A stretch of DNA of 64,000 bases, taken from NCBI GenBank assembly GCA_963760965.1, contig CAVXEW010000002.1, forward strand, positions 186,001-250,000. The letters run 5' to 3'. The translations under genes and the position numbers were made by a program. Shown piece after piece: positions 1 through 10,027 of the stretch. Each line of letters opens with the position of its first letter. Positions within the stretch are counted from its first letter, which is position 1. The stretch comes from Pararhizobium_B sp963760965 (GTDB lineage Bacteria; Pseudomonadota; Alphaproteobacteria; Rhizobiales; Rhizobiaceae). The notes under the pieces are model-generated. The model made no database searches and had not been told where the DNA came from. It saw nothing but the letters and a program-made list of their open reading frames with translations.

Positions 1-498
1 GCGGGGGAGATGGATATCTCCTTCGCGGCAGTGGCCCTCAACGACACGATCGCCGAGGCGGTCTCGCTGCTCCAGCCGCAGGCCAACAGCCAGCGGGTCA
101 TCATCCGCACGAGCCTGTCGTCCTCGGTGCCGGAAATCGTCGCCGACCAGCGCTCGATCAAGCAGATCGCGCTCAACCTGCTCTCCAACGCCATCCGCTT
201 CACGCCGGCCGGTGGCCAGATCGTCGTCTCGACCGCCTACGAGACCAACGGCAGCGTCGTGCTGCGGATCCGCGACACCGGGGTCGGCATGTCGCAGGGC
301 GAGCTGGAGCAGGCGATGAAGCCCTTCCGGCAGATCAGGGGATCGAGCCGCCCCCGCGGAGACGGCACGGGCCTCGGCCTGCCCCTGACCAAAGCCATGG
401 TGGAGGCGAACCGCGCGCAGTTCGAAATCCGTTCTGCGCCGAACGAGGGCACGCTGATCGAGATCGGCTTCCCGCCACAGCGCGTGCTCGCCGACTGA
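1..498 (+). CDS. PdhS-like sensor histidine kinase, C-terminal part (5' truncated by window edge)
   Basis: The frame is open from base 1, so the N-terminus lies outside the window. About 165 residues remain and they form a histidine-kinase ATPase domain. The N-box NLLSNAIRFTP, the G1 box DTGVGM and the G2 box GTGLGLPLTKAMVEANRA are all intact. The tail, ending FPPQRVLAD, recalls the PdhS/DivJ/PleC group of alphaproteobacterial kinases that act on DivK and the CtrA cell-cycle pathway. The sensor and dimerisation domains cannot be seen, so the PdhS assignment is inferred from the C-terminal style only. A hairpin follows 32 bases after the stop. The gene converges on the acetoacetyl-CoA synthetase gene. 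Confidence 0.8.
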   Translation, partial: AGEMDISFAAVALNDTIAEAVSLLQPQANSQRVIIRTSLSSSVPEIVADQRSIKQIALNLLSNAIRFTPAGGQIVVSTAYETNGSVVLRIRDTGVGMSQGELEQAMKPFRQIRGSSRPRGDGTGLGLPLTKAMVEANRAQFEIRSAPNEGTLIEIGFPPQRVLAD

Positions 499-530
499 AG
501 AGTGCCGGCCGCAGGTGCGAGACACAAAAA

Positions 531-551
531 AAGGGCGCCGACGGCGCCCTT
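531..551. terminator. Perfect hairpin with A-run/T-run, probable bidirectional terminator
   Basis: AAGGGCGCCG and CGGCGCCCTT form a perfect 10-bp stem around one base (in practice a shorter stem with a small loop). Eight A's lie just to the left, so a transcript arriving on the minus strand would end in a U-run, which is the canonical form. It lies between the convergent kinase and acetoacetyl-CoA synthetase genes. Confidence 0.75.
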
Positions 552-662
552 GAGTTTCGGTAGTTTGCTGAACAGAATCGGGCTGACGGTAGGCGCCTCC
601 AATCCAAGAACGGGAACAGAGGCGATCCGCTCCAAATTCACCCGGAGATTGCCCGCAGCGAC

Positions 663-677
663 TTAACAGGACCTTAA
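663..677. promoter_or_regulatory. Candidate CtrA box
   Basis: TTAA, seven bases, TTAA matches the alphaproteobacterial CtrA consensus spacing exactly. Further TTAACCA-like half sites lie at about 692 and 749. The site sits between convergent genes, where no promoter is expected, so its role is unclear. A chance match in this AT-richer gap is possible. Confidence 0.3.
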
Positions 678-776
678 TTGGAACGTTAGAGTTTAACCAA
701 TCGGAACATTTCGTTTCGTCTTAGTTAATTTCCGCGAAACCTTTCGTTAACCACGCTCCGGCTGGCACGGTCCCTC

Positions 777-2732
<1,956 letters not shown>

Positions 2733-2905
2733 CTCGTACTCCTCGATCTCGTTCCCGAGGCTTAGCACCGCCCGGCAAGCCAGCGGAAGCCGGCAATTCG
2801 AGATTCTTGCGCCGCGCCGATTTCCGGACCGGGCCGATTGCATTGCGGTCGACGACGAACTAACCGAAAATGCAGTCGGTTCAGCAGTGTGAACAGGAGA
2901 GCCCA

Positions 2906-4813
2906 GTGTCGAGGCGGGACGCGCGAGAGGGACATGCAATCAGGTGGGTGCTTTCGGTCGCCGCGTTGCTGGTGGCCGTCTCCGCGCTGGCAGCCGTGGC
3001 AGTACCGCTGGTGGTGTCGACGGAACTCGTCCGCGACCGGCTGGAGAACGACATCTCGCAATGGACCGGACAATACGTCGTCCTCGGAACGAGCCCGAAG
3101 CTCGCCTTCTGGCCCGTCCCTTCCGTCACATTCAACCATGTCTCGATCATGTCGCGACAATCGTCGCGGTCGCAGCCTCTGGCGGTTGCCGAGAGCGTCA
3201 CGGCCGACTTCAGCGTCATCTCGGCCCTGACCGGGCGACCGAGGTTCAGCAACTTCCGCCTGCGGGCGCCGGTATTCACGATCGAGCGCGGCCTTGACGG
3301 GCACCTGAACTGGCAGACCGGCTCCGGCCATATCGCCCGGGCCGCCGAGATCGCCGCGGCGAACGTGGCCGCGGCCGACAGCGGCTCGAAGGCGAAGCAG
3401 CAGAAGGTGCCCGACTATTCGATGGGTATCATCTCGATAAGCAACGGCACCGTGCGGTTCATCGACAAGCCGAACGACGACGTGGAAACGGTTTCCGCGC
3501 TCAGCGGGCAGATCAACTGGCCGGAAGTGAAGGGGCCGGGACAACTGGATCTTACCGGCAGCTTCCGCGGCGAGACCGTGCACATCACGGCCTCGTCGGA
3601 CAAGCCCCTCATGCTGATGGCCGGCGGGAACGGGCCGCTTGCGGCCAGTTTCGATTCGAAGCTGATGTCCGCCTCGTTCTCGGGCTCCGCCATGCTGACA
3701 TCGCGCTCGTTCTTCAAGGGCAAGCTGAGCCTGCAGACCCGCTCGGTGCAGAAGGTCCTGCAATGGGTGGGGACCGACATCCGGCCCGGCGAAGCGATCG
3801 GGAAGCTTCGCGTCGACGCCGACCTGACGACGCAGCGCGACCGCCTCAACCTCGACAACCTGATCATCGACATCGACGACAACCGCGGCATCGGCGTCCT
3901 GGACGTGCAAATGCCCAAGCCGGACTTTCCGGTCGTCGCCGGCACGCTCGCCTTCAACAAGCTCAACATCACGTCCTTCCTCAGGGCCTTCACGCCGCTG
4001 CCGAAGCCGGGCCAGAACATTGCGACGACGATCGACACGCAGTTCCTGCACCAGCTCGGCCTCGATCTCAGGCTCTCGGCGCAATCGGCCACGCTGGGCG
4101 ACGTCGGAATGAGCGATCTCGCGGCCGCCGCCCGGATCGACCAGGGGCGGGCGAGCTTCGAGATCGGCGATGCCAGCGCCTATGGCGGGTCGCTGACGGG
4201 CAAGGTCCAGATTTCCGAGAAGGGCCTCGACGGCGGCGGCGTGGTCCAGGCCTCGGCGCGGAACGTCGATTTCGGCGCCTTGTTCGACGCTCTCAAGCTC
4301 AAGGGTCCGCTGCCGCGGGGAAAGGGCACCCTCGACCTGCAACTCAAGTCGAGCCATCCGCTGTGGGCGACCAGCAGCCAGGACATCACGGGCACACTGA
4401 ACCTGAAGATGCAGAACGGGACCATCCCGTCCTTCGACATCAATGCCTTCCGCTCGCTCAGCGCCAAGCAGCGCTTCTTCGACCTCAGCCGGGCGGCTTC
4501 CGGTTCGCTCGCCTTTTCCTCCGCGCAGTTCCAGGGGCAGTTCGCCGACGGGCTTGCCGAGATCAACAAGGGCGAGATCAGGACGAAGAACTGGGTCATC
4601 GACCTGAACGGCGTGCTGCCCTACCGGAAGGGAAGCCTGGCGATGGCCGGAAGCCTCACGCCCTCCAGGCCGGCCGCCAAGGCGGCGGAGAACAAGGGAG
4701 GCGGCGGCAAGCAGGAAGAGGCCGCGAAGCCGGCTCCGCCGCAACCGGCGCTTCGCTTCTTCATCGGCGGCTCATGGCCGTCGCCCGTGATTTCGCCGGT
4801 GATCAGCCAGTAG
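2906..4813 (+). CDS. AsmA-family envelope protein
   Basis: About 635 residues. A positively charged N-terminus is followed by one membrane segment (about residues 13-35), then a long periplasmic region of the AsmA/DUF748 type with the N-terminal pattern VRDRLENDISQWTGQ and FWPVPSVTFNHVS. The C-terminal AsmA_2-like part lies around residues 420-590. It ends in a proline/alanine-rich linker and a short tail. AsmA relatives are thought to help lipid movement or outer-membrane assembly. The GTG start at 2906 is preceded by AGGAGA at a good distance; an ATG at 2870 in the same frame is less well placed. The gene converges on potI with six bases between them. Confidence 0.85.
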   Translation: MSRRDAREGHAIRWVLSVAALLVAVSALAAVAVPLVVSTELVRDRLENDISQWTGQYVVLGTSPKLAFWPVPSVTFNHVSIMSRQSSRSQPLAVAESVTADFSVISALTGRPRFSNFRLRAPVFTIERGLDGHLNWQTGSGHIARAAEIAAANVAAADSGSKAKQQKVPDYSMGIISISNGTVRFIDKPNDDVETVSALSGQINWPEVKGPGQLDLTGSFRGETVHITASSDKPLMLMAGGNGPLAASFDSKLMSASFSGSAMLTSRSFFKGKLSLQTRSVQKVLQWVGTDIRPGEAIGKLRVDADLTTQRDRLNLDNLIIDIDDNRGIGVLDVQMPKPDFPVVAGTLAFNKLNITSFLRAFTPLPKPGQNIATTIDTQFLHQLGLDLRLSAQSATLGDVGMSDLAAAARIDQGRASFEIGDASAYGGSLTGKVQISEKGLDGGGVVQASARNVDFGALFDALKLKGPLPRGKGTLDLQLKSSHPLWATSSQDITGTLNLKMQNGTIPSFDINAFRSLSAKQRFFDLSRAASGSLAFSSAQFQGQFADGLAEINKGEIRTKNWVIDLNGVLPYRKGSLAMAGSLTPSRPAAKAAENKGGGGKQEEAAKPAPPQPALRFFIGGSWPSPVISPVISQ

Positions 4814-4819
4814 GGACCC

Positions 4820-5635
4820 TCAAGCCACGAAGGCTGCCCGCTCGTCGCGCAGCCGCTGCACCTCGCGACGCTTCGTGATGATCGACGCCGCTATGACGCC
4901 GACCGTCACCAGGGCTATGAGGATGGTGCAGACCGCGTTGATCTCCGGCGTCACGCCGAGGCGGACCTGGCTGTAGATCTTCATAGGCAAGGTCGTCGCG
5001 CCCGGACCCGAGGTGAAGCTCGCGATGACCAGGTCGTCGAGGGAGAGCGTGAAGGCGAGCATCCAGCCCGAGACCACGGCCGGCAGGATGACCGGCAGGG
5101 TGATGGCGAAGAAAGTCTTCACCGGCGAAGCTCCAAGGTCCATGGCCGCTTCCTCGAGCGAGCGATCGAAGCTGACCAGCCGCGACTGGACGACGACGGC
5201 GACGAAGCAGAGCGAGAACGTGATGTGGGCGATCGCGATCGTCCAGAAGCCCCGGTCGAAGTTCATCGCCACGAACAGGAGCAGCAGCGACAGGCCCATG
5301 ATGACGTCCGGCATGACGAGCGGTGCATAGACCATCCCCGAAAAGAGGATGCGCCCCCGAAATCGCGGGAACCGCACAAGCGTGATCGCCGCCATGGTGC
5401 CGAGGACGGTCGCCACCGTCGCCGAGAGAAGCCCGATCCTCAGCGTCACCCACGCCGCATCGAGGAGGCTCTGGTCGCGGAAAAGCTCGAAATACCATTT
5501 CGTCGAGAACCCGGCCCAGACGGTTACGAGCTTCGAAGCGTTGAAGGAATAGACGACAAGGAGCACGATCGGCAGGTAGAGGAATGCGAAGCCGAGCGTG
5601 ACGGAGACGATGTTGAAGCGGCTCCAGCGTTCCAT
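4820..5635 (-). CDS. potI: Putrescine ABC transporter permease PotI
   Basis: 271 residues with about six membrane segments and the BPD_transp_1 fold. The EAA loop, EEAAMDLGASPVKTF, contacts the ATPase. The length and N-terminus match the PotC/PotI permease of spermidine/putrescine importers. It is the last gene of potFGHI, four bases after potH, so the two are surely co-transcribed. PotI rather than PotC is preferred because the binding protein and ATPase look like PotF and PotG. Confidence 0.9.
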   Translation of the reverse strand: MERWSRFNIVSVTLGFAFLYLPIVLLVVYSFNASKLVTVWAGFSTKWYFELFRDQSLLDAAWVTLRIGLLSATVATVLGTMAAITLVRFPRFRGRILFSGMVYAPLVMPDVIMGLSLLLLFVAMNFDRGFWTIAIAHITFSLCFVAVVVQSRLVSFDRSLEEAAMDLGASPVKTFFAITLPVILPAVVSGWMLAFTLSLDDLVIASFTSGPGATTLPMKIYSQVRLGVTPEINAVCTILIALVTVGVIAASIITKRREVQRLRDERAAFVA

Positions 5636-5639
5636 CGGA

Positions 5640-6551
5640 TCAGTCCTCCCCCTGGGCGCGCGCCTGCGCCTGCTGGAAGAGAACGATCGGCACCACGAGC
5701 AGGAGTAGCAGGATCATCGCCACGGACGAGGCGAGCGGCCAGTCGCGGTTGCGGAAGAACTCGTTCCAGAGCGTCTTGCCGATCATGAGCGTTCGCGAGC
5801 CGCCGAGCAGGTCGGGAATGACGAACTCGCCGACGGCCGGGATGAAGACCAGCAGGCAGCCGGCCACGATGCCCGGGATGGCGAGCGGGAAGGTGACCTT
5901 CCAGAAGGCCTTGACGGGTGGGCAGCCGAGATCTTCCGCCGCCTCGATCAGGGAGTAGTCCATCTTGTCGAGGGCTGAGAATATCGGCAGTGTCATGAAC
6001 GGCAGGTAGGAATAGACGATGCCGATATAGACTGCCGTGTTGGTGTTCAGGATCGACAGCGGGTGGTCGATGACGTGCAGCCAAAGAAGGAGCTGGTTGA
6101 GAAGTCCTTCCGGCTTGAGGATGCCGATCCAGGCGTAGACGCGGATCAGGAAGCTCGTCCAGAACGGCAGGATGACCATCATCAGCAGCGTCGGGCGGAT
6201 GGTGGAGGGTGCGCGCGCCATGCCGTAGGCGAGCGGAAAGCCGATCAGCAGCGTCAGGAAGGTGGAGATCGCCGCGATCTCGAGGCTCGACACATAGGAC
6301 AGGAAATAGAGGTTGTCCTGGGTCAGCCAGAGATAGTTGTCGAGGCTGAACTGCCGTGCCTCCTGCCAGAGATGGCCGAGCCCCTTCGTCAGGTCGAAGG
6401 CCGGCGTGTAAGGAGGCATCGCCAGCGCCGACTGCGAGAACGAGAGCTTCAGAACGATGACGAACGGCACCAGGAAGAATATGCCGAGCCAGAGATAGGG
6501 CAGGATGATCACAAGGCGGCGCAGGAGGCCTGCGGCGAGACGGCCGAGCAT
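5640..6551 (-). CDS. potH: Putrescine ABC transporter permease PotH
   Basis: 303 residues, inner-membrane permease. The first membrane segment near residues 15-38 is followed by a long periplasmic stretch with PPYTPAFDLTKG, a feature of the PotB/PotH subunit. The EAA loop reads EAAEDLGCPPVKAFWKV. It pairs with PotI to form the transmembrane channel. The spacing is three bases to potG upstream and four to potI downstream, which indicates one operon. Confidence 0.9.
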   Translation of the reverse strand: MLGRLAAGLLRRLVIILPYLWLGIFFLVPFVIVLKLSFSQSALAMPPYTPAFDLTKGLGHLWQEARQFSLDNYLWLTQDNLYFLSYVSSLEIAAISTFLTLLIGFPLAYGMARAPSTIRPTLLMMVILPFWTSFLIRVYAWIGILKPEGLLNQLLLWLHVIDHPLSILNTNTAVYIGIVYSYLPFMTLPIFSALDKMDYSLIEAAEDLGCPPVKAFWKVTFPLAIPGIVAGCLLVFIPAVGEFVIPDLLGGSRTLMIGKTLWNEFFRNRDWPLASSVAMILLLLLVVPIVLFQQAQARAQGED

Positions 6552-6554
6552 GGC

Positions 6555-7694
6555 TCAGTCCCTCAGGATGACGCCGGCATCCGGCTCGAAGGAGATCCAG
6601 ACCTCCTCGTCGTAGCCGAGCGGTTCGTCGAGCGCCCGCACGGCGTTGAGCGTCGAGGCCTTGACCACCTTGCCGCTGCCGAGCTTGATGTTGAAAACGG
6701 TCATGTCGCCGAGATAGGCGATGTCCCAGACCTCGCCCGCCACCGCGTTGAAGCCCCTGTCCGGCTTCGTCCGGGCGACCCTCATCTTCTCCGGCCGGAT
6801 CGCAAAGCCCGTCTTCTGGCCGATGCCGGCGATGCAGTCGCCGACCGCGCGGATGGCGAAGCCGTCGTCGCCGGCGATCTCGACCACGCCGCCCTGCTTG
6901 CTTTCGACCGTCCCCTCGAAGAAATTCACGTCCCCGATGAAGCCTGCCACGAAGCGCGAATTCGGCGCCTCGTAGATTTCGGCGGGGGTCGCGGTCTGGA
7001 TCACCTCGCCGTGGCTCATCACGGCTATCCGGTCGGCCATCACCATGGCTTCCTCCTGGTCGTGGGTCACGACGATGAAGTTGAGACCGAGGTCCTGCTG
7101 CAGGTCCATGAGCTCGAACTGGGTCTCCTCGCGCAGCTTCTTGTCGAGGGCGCCGAGCGGCTCGTCGAGGAGCAGCACCTTGGGACGCTTCACGAGGGAG
7201 CGGGCGAGGGCGACCCGCTGGCGCTGGCCGCCGGAGAGCTGTTGCGGCTTGCGCCTTGCGAACTCCTCCATCTTGACCATCCGGAGCATCTGCCGGACGC
7301 GGTCGGCGATTTCGGACCTGGCCATCCTGTCCTGCTTCAGCCCGAAGGCGACGTTCTTCTCGACACTCATGTGCGGGAACAGCGCGTAGGACTGGAACAT
7401 CATGTTCACGGGCCGGCTGTAGGGCGGGATCCCGGCCATGTCCGTGCCGTCGAGCATGATCCTTCCCGCCGTCGGCGTCTCGAAGCCGGCGAGCATGCGC
7501 AACAGGGTCGACTTGCCGCAGCCGGAACCGCCGAGCAGGGCGAAGAACTCGCGCCTGTATATGTCGAGCGTCAGGTTGTTGACGGCTGAGAACTCACCGA
7601 ACTTCTTCGTGACGTTCTCGAAAGAGATGAACGGCTTTTCCTGAGGATCGGCCCAGGGTGCGAAACTGCGACGAATGCTGCCCAGGGGTTTCAT
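6555..7694 (-). CDS. potG: Putrescine ABC transporter ATP-binding protein PotG
   Basis: 379 residues. Walker A is GGSGCGKST, the signature LSGGQRQRVALARS, Walker B LLLDEPLGALD and the H-loop VTHDQEEA. The C-terminal third is a TOBE regulatory domain (about residues 295-375), as in PotA/PotG. The N-terminal extension before PFISFENVTKKFG is usual for PotG. The ATG at 7694 starts just downstream of a stem-loop that separates it from potF. The protein powers putrescine import together with PotH and PotI. Confidence 0.92.
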   Translation of the reverse strand: MKPLGSIRRSFAPWADPQEKPFISFENVTKKFGEFSAVNNLTLDIYRREFFALLGGSGCGKSTLLRMLAGFETPTAGRIMLDGTDMAGIPPYSRPVNMMFQSYALFPHMSVEKNVAFGLKQDRMARSEIADRVRQMLRMVKMEEFARRKPQQLSGGQRQRVALARSLVKRPKVLLLDEPLGALDKKLREETQFELMDLQQDLGLNFIVVTHDQEEAMVMADRIAVMSHGEVIQTATPAEIYEAPNSRFVAGFIGDVNFFEGTVESKQGGVVEIAGDDGFAIRAVGDCIAGIGQKTGFAIRPEKMRVARTKPDRGFNAVAGEVWDIAYLGDMTVFNIKLGSGKVVKASTLNAVRALDEPLGYDEEVWISFEPDAGVILRD

Positions 7695-7727
7695 CTAGAG
7701 CTTTCCATGGTCTCCGGCTCGGAAGGA

Positions 7728-7754
7728 GCCCGGCAACTCTCGCTGCTGCCGGGC
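7728..7754 (-). terminator. Intercistronic stem-loop between potF and potG
   Basis: GCCCGGCA pairs perfectly with TGCCGGGC around an 11-base loop. There is no U-run, so it is more likely an mRNA-stabilising or attenuating hairpin than a full terminator. Such elements often raise expression of the binding protein relative to the membrane parts. Confidence 0.55.
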
Positions 7755-7763
7755 CCGGCCCGG

Positions 7764-8879
7764 TCACTGGCCGGTGAGCACCTTGGTCCAGGTGCGCGTG
7801 TAGAGACGCTGGGTATGCTGATCCTTGGGCGACGTCGTATAGAGCCGGCCCATCGTGTCCTTGTCCGGATAGATCTCCGGATCGTTCAGCACGCTCTTGT
7901 CGAGATACTGCTTCGAGGCGGCGTTGCCGTTGGCGTAGTTGACGAAGTCGGATGCCTTGGCGATCACCTCGGGGCGCATCATGTAGTTCAGGAACTCCAG
8001 CGCGTCCTGCGTATGCGGCGCGTCGGCGGGGATCGCCATGTTGTCGAACCACATGTTTGCGCCCTCCCTGGGGATGACGTACTGGATGTGGACGCCCTGC
8101 TTTGCCTCCTTGGCGCGATCACGCGCCTGGAGCACGTCTCCCGACCAGCCGACCGCCACGCAGATGTCGCCGTTGGCGAGCGCGTTGATGTATTCCGAGG
8201 AATGGAACTTCTTCACATAGGGCCTGACCTTCAGGAGCAGGTCCTCGGCCTTGGCGATGTCCTCGGGCTTGTTGGAGTCCGGGTTCAGGCCGAGATAGTT
8301 GAGCGCCGCCGGGATCAGCTCGTCCGGGGCATTGAGAAAATAGATGCCGCAGGTCGACAGCTTCTTGGCGAGTTCCGGCTTGAAGACGAGATCCCATGAA
8401 TTCAGCTTCACGTCCGGTCCAAGCGCCGCCTTGGCCTTGTCGGTGTTGATGCCGAGCCCGGTCGTACCCCACATGTAGTTTATCGCATGCTCGTTGCCCG
8501 GATCGAAGTTCGCGAGCCGCTTCAGGATCGAGGGATCCATGTTCTTCAGGTTCGGCAGCTTCGACTTGTCGAGCTTCTGGAACACCCCGGCCTTGATCTG
8601 CCGGGCGAGGAAGGTGCCCGTCGGCACCACGACGTCATAGCCGGTGCCGCCGGCGAGCAGCTTGGTCTCCAGCACCTCGTTGGAATCGAAGGTGTCATAG
8701 ACGACCTTGATGCCGGTCTCCTTGGTGAAATCCGTCAGGATCGTCGGGTCGATGTAGTCGGACCAGTTGTAGACGTTGACGACGCGATCCGCCGCACGCG
8801 CCGGCACCGCGGCGCTCGTCGCCAGCAAGCCGCCTCCCAGCAGCGCAACCCCCAACGCAATCAGCTTTCCTCGGAGCAT
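7764..8879 (-). CDS. potF: Putrescine-binding periplasmic protein PotF
   Basis: 371 residues with a Sec signal peptide (about residues 1-30, cleavage near AARA). The mature start, VVNVYNWSDYIDP, is the classic beginning of PotD/PotF. The segments WGTTGLGIN, AVGWSGDVLQA and PREGANMWFDNMAIPADAP are typical ligand-pocket regions of PotF. The frame is open far upstream, but only the ATG at 8879 gives a signal peptide at the N-terminus. It is the first gene of potFGHI and delivers putrescine to PotH/PotI. The puuA-puuB genes for putrescine breakdown lie 6 kb away on the other strand. Confidence 0.93.
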   Translation of the reverse strand: MLRGKLIALGVALLGGGLLATSAAVPARAADRVVNVYNWSDYIDPTILTDFTKETGIKVVYDTFDSNEVLETKLLAGGTGYDVVVPTGTFLARQIKAGVFQKLDKSKLPNLKNMDPSILKRLANFDPGNEHAINYMWGTTGLGINTDKAKAALGPDVKLNSWDLVFKPELAKKLSTCGIYFLNAPDELIPAALNYLGLNPDSNKPEDIAKAEDLLLKVRPYVKKFHSSEYINALANGDICVAVGWSGDVLQARDRAKEAKQGVHIQYVIPREGANMWFDNMAIPADAPHTQDALEFLNYMMRPEVIAKASDFVNYANGNAASKQYLDKSVLNDPEIYPDKDTMGRLYTTSPKDQHTQRLYTRTWTKVLTGQ

Positions 8880-9127
8880 GCCATTCCCTCTCTCTTCGCG
8901 TGTTCTTCTGTTCTTTGTGCCCATGCAGGGGAATGCGGGCCGCGCACTATCGGCAACGCCCGGAAAGCCCCCGTCGAGCGGGAGCCTAAAATCGTTTTGG
9001 AAGGACGACAAGGCCTTTTTGCCGCCGGTTTGTGCAGTGCATGCGTCTTGATCACAGGGCGACCGGCGGGCGACGTCCGGGCCCGGCGGAAGCTGCGATG
9101 CAAGTGGCGCCGCGGCGGCAGGAGGGG

Positions 9128-9919
9128 CTATCGGTGCTTCTGTCCCGCGCCGTAGAACATCTTCTCCCAGGCCTTGTGCGCCTTGTAGCCCTCGCGGATG
9201 AAGGGGGTGAATACGGCGAGGTTGAGTACCGCCCTGTTCGTCAGGTTCGCCGGAAAGGCCGTGGGCTTGACGAAGTCGACGAAAAGCACGACGCGGACCT
9301 CGTCGGAATGGTTCCAGGCTTCGTGCTCGTAGGCGTCGTCGAAGATCAGCGCCTTGCCTTCCTGCCAGTGGCAGACCTCGTTCTCGACGCGAATGCCGAC
9401 CCTGTCCGGCTGGTCGGGGACGATCAGTCCGAGGTGGAAGCGCAGGACGCCGTTGTAGGGGCCGCGATGCGGAGGCAGGTGCTTGCCGGGCTCGAAGATG
9501 GAGAACATCGCCGACTTCAGGCCCGGGATCTTCTGCAGGATCCGCCAGGTCTCCGGGCACTGGCGGATCGCCTCCTCCGACTTGATGCCGTAACCGCAAA
9601 GGAAGAACGTCTTCCAGTTCTGGTCCGAGGAAATCGAGCGCACCTCGGTGGAGATCTCGTGGAACGCCGGCAATTCCCCCTTGCGCACGAGAACGTTGTC
9701 GAGTTCGCGGCGGATCAGCCGCCACTCGGCCTCGACCTCGCGGGCCCAGGGAAATTCGTCGTTGTCGTAGACGGGCGGGTTGCCGTGCGAGGCGAACCGG
9801 AGGTTCAGTCGCTCGGCGCCGTCGACCATCTTCTGCACGGACCGGGCGACGATCCCCTCGCGGGTCATCGTGTCGTCCAGTCCCTCTGTCTTCATCTTCT
9901 GCTGGTGATTGTCTGCCAT
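9128..9919 (-). CDS. Aspartyl/asparaginyl beta-hydroxylase family dioxygenase (LpxO/OlsC-like)
   Basis: 263 residues of the iron- and 2-oxoglutarate-dependent Asp_Arg_Hydrox family. The metal and co-substrate region is visible: PPHRGPYNGVLRFHLGL supplies one histidine, and DDAYEHEAWN followed by VRVVLFVD supplies another histidine and the arginine. In Gram-negative bacteria close relatives hydroxylate lipid A (LpxO) or ornithine lipids (OlsC), often in response to acid or host stress. The family is clear, the substrate is not. The start ATG at 9919 follows AGGAA. It stands alone between potF and the ScfR-type regulator. Confidence 0.8.
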   Translation of the reverse strand: MADNHQQKMKTEGLDDTMTREGIVARSVQKMVDGAERLNLRFASHGNPPVYDNDEFPWAREVEAEWRLIRRELDNVLVRKGELPAFHEISTEVRSISSDQNWKTFFLCGYGIKSEEAIRQCPETWRILQKIPGLKSAMFSIFEPGKHLPPHRGPYNGVLRFHLGLIVPDQPDRVGIRVENEVCHWQEGKALIFDDAYEHEAWNHSDEVRVVLFVDFVKPTAFPANLTNRAVLNLAVFTPFIREGYKAHKAWEKMFYGAGQKHR

Positions 9920-10027
9920 CGATCGGTTCCTGCCGCGGCCGGCGTCCGCTCCGTCCCGGGACCGGCCCCGTCTGAGGCCGGAAGCCGAGAGAGGCACGGG
10001 AATCGCGCCGGATGAATGGTGTCCGGG

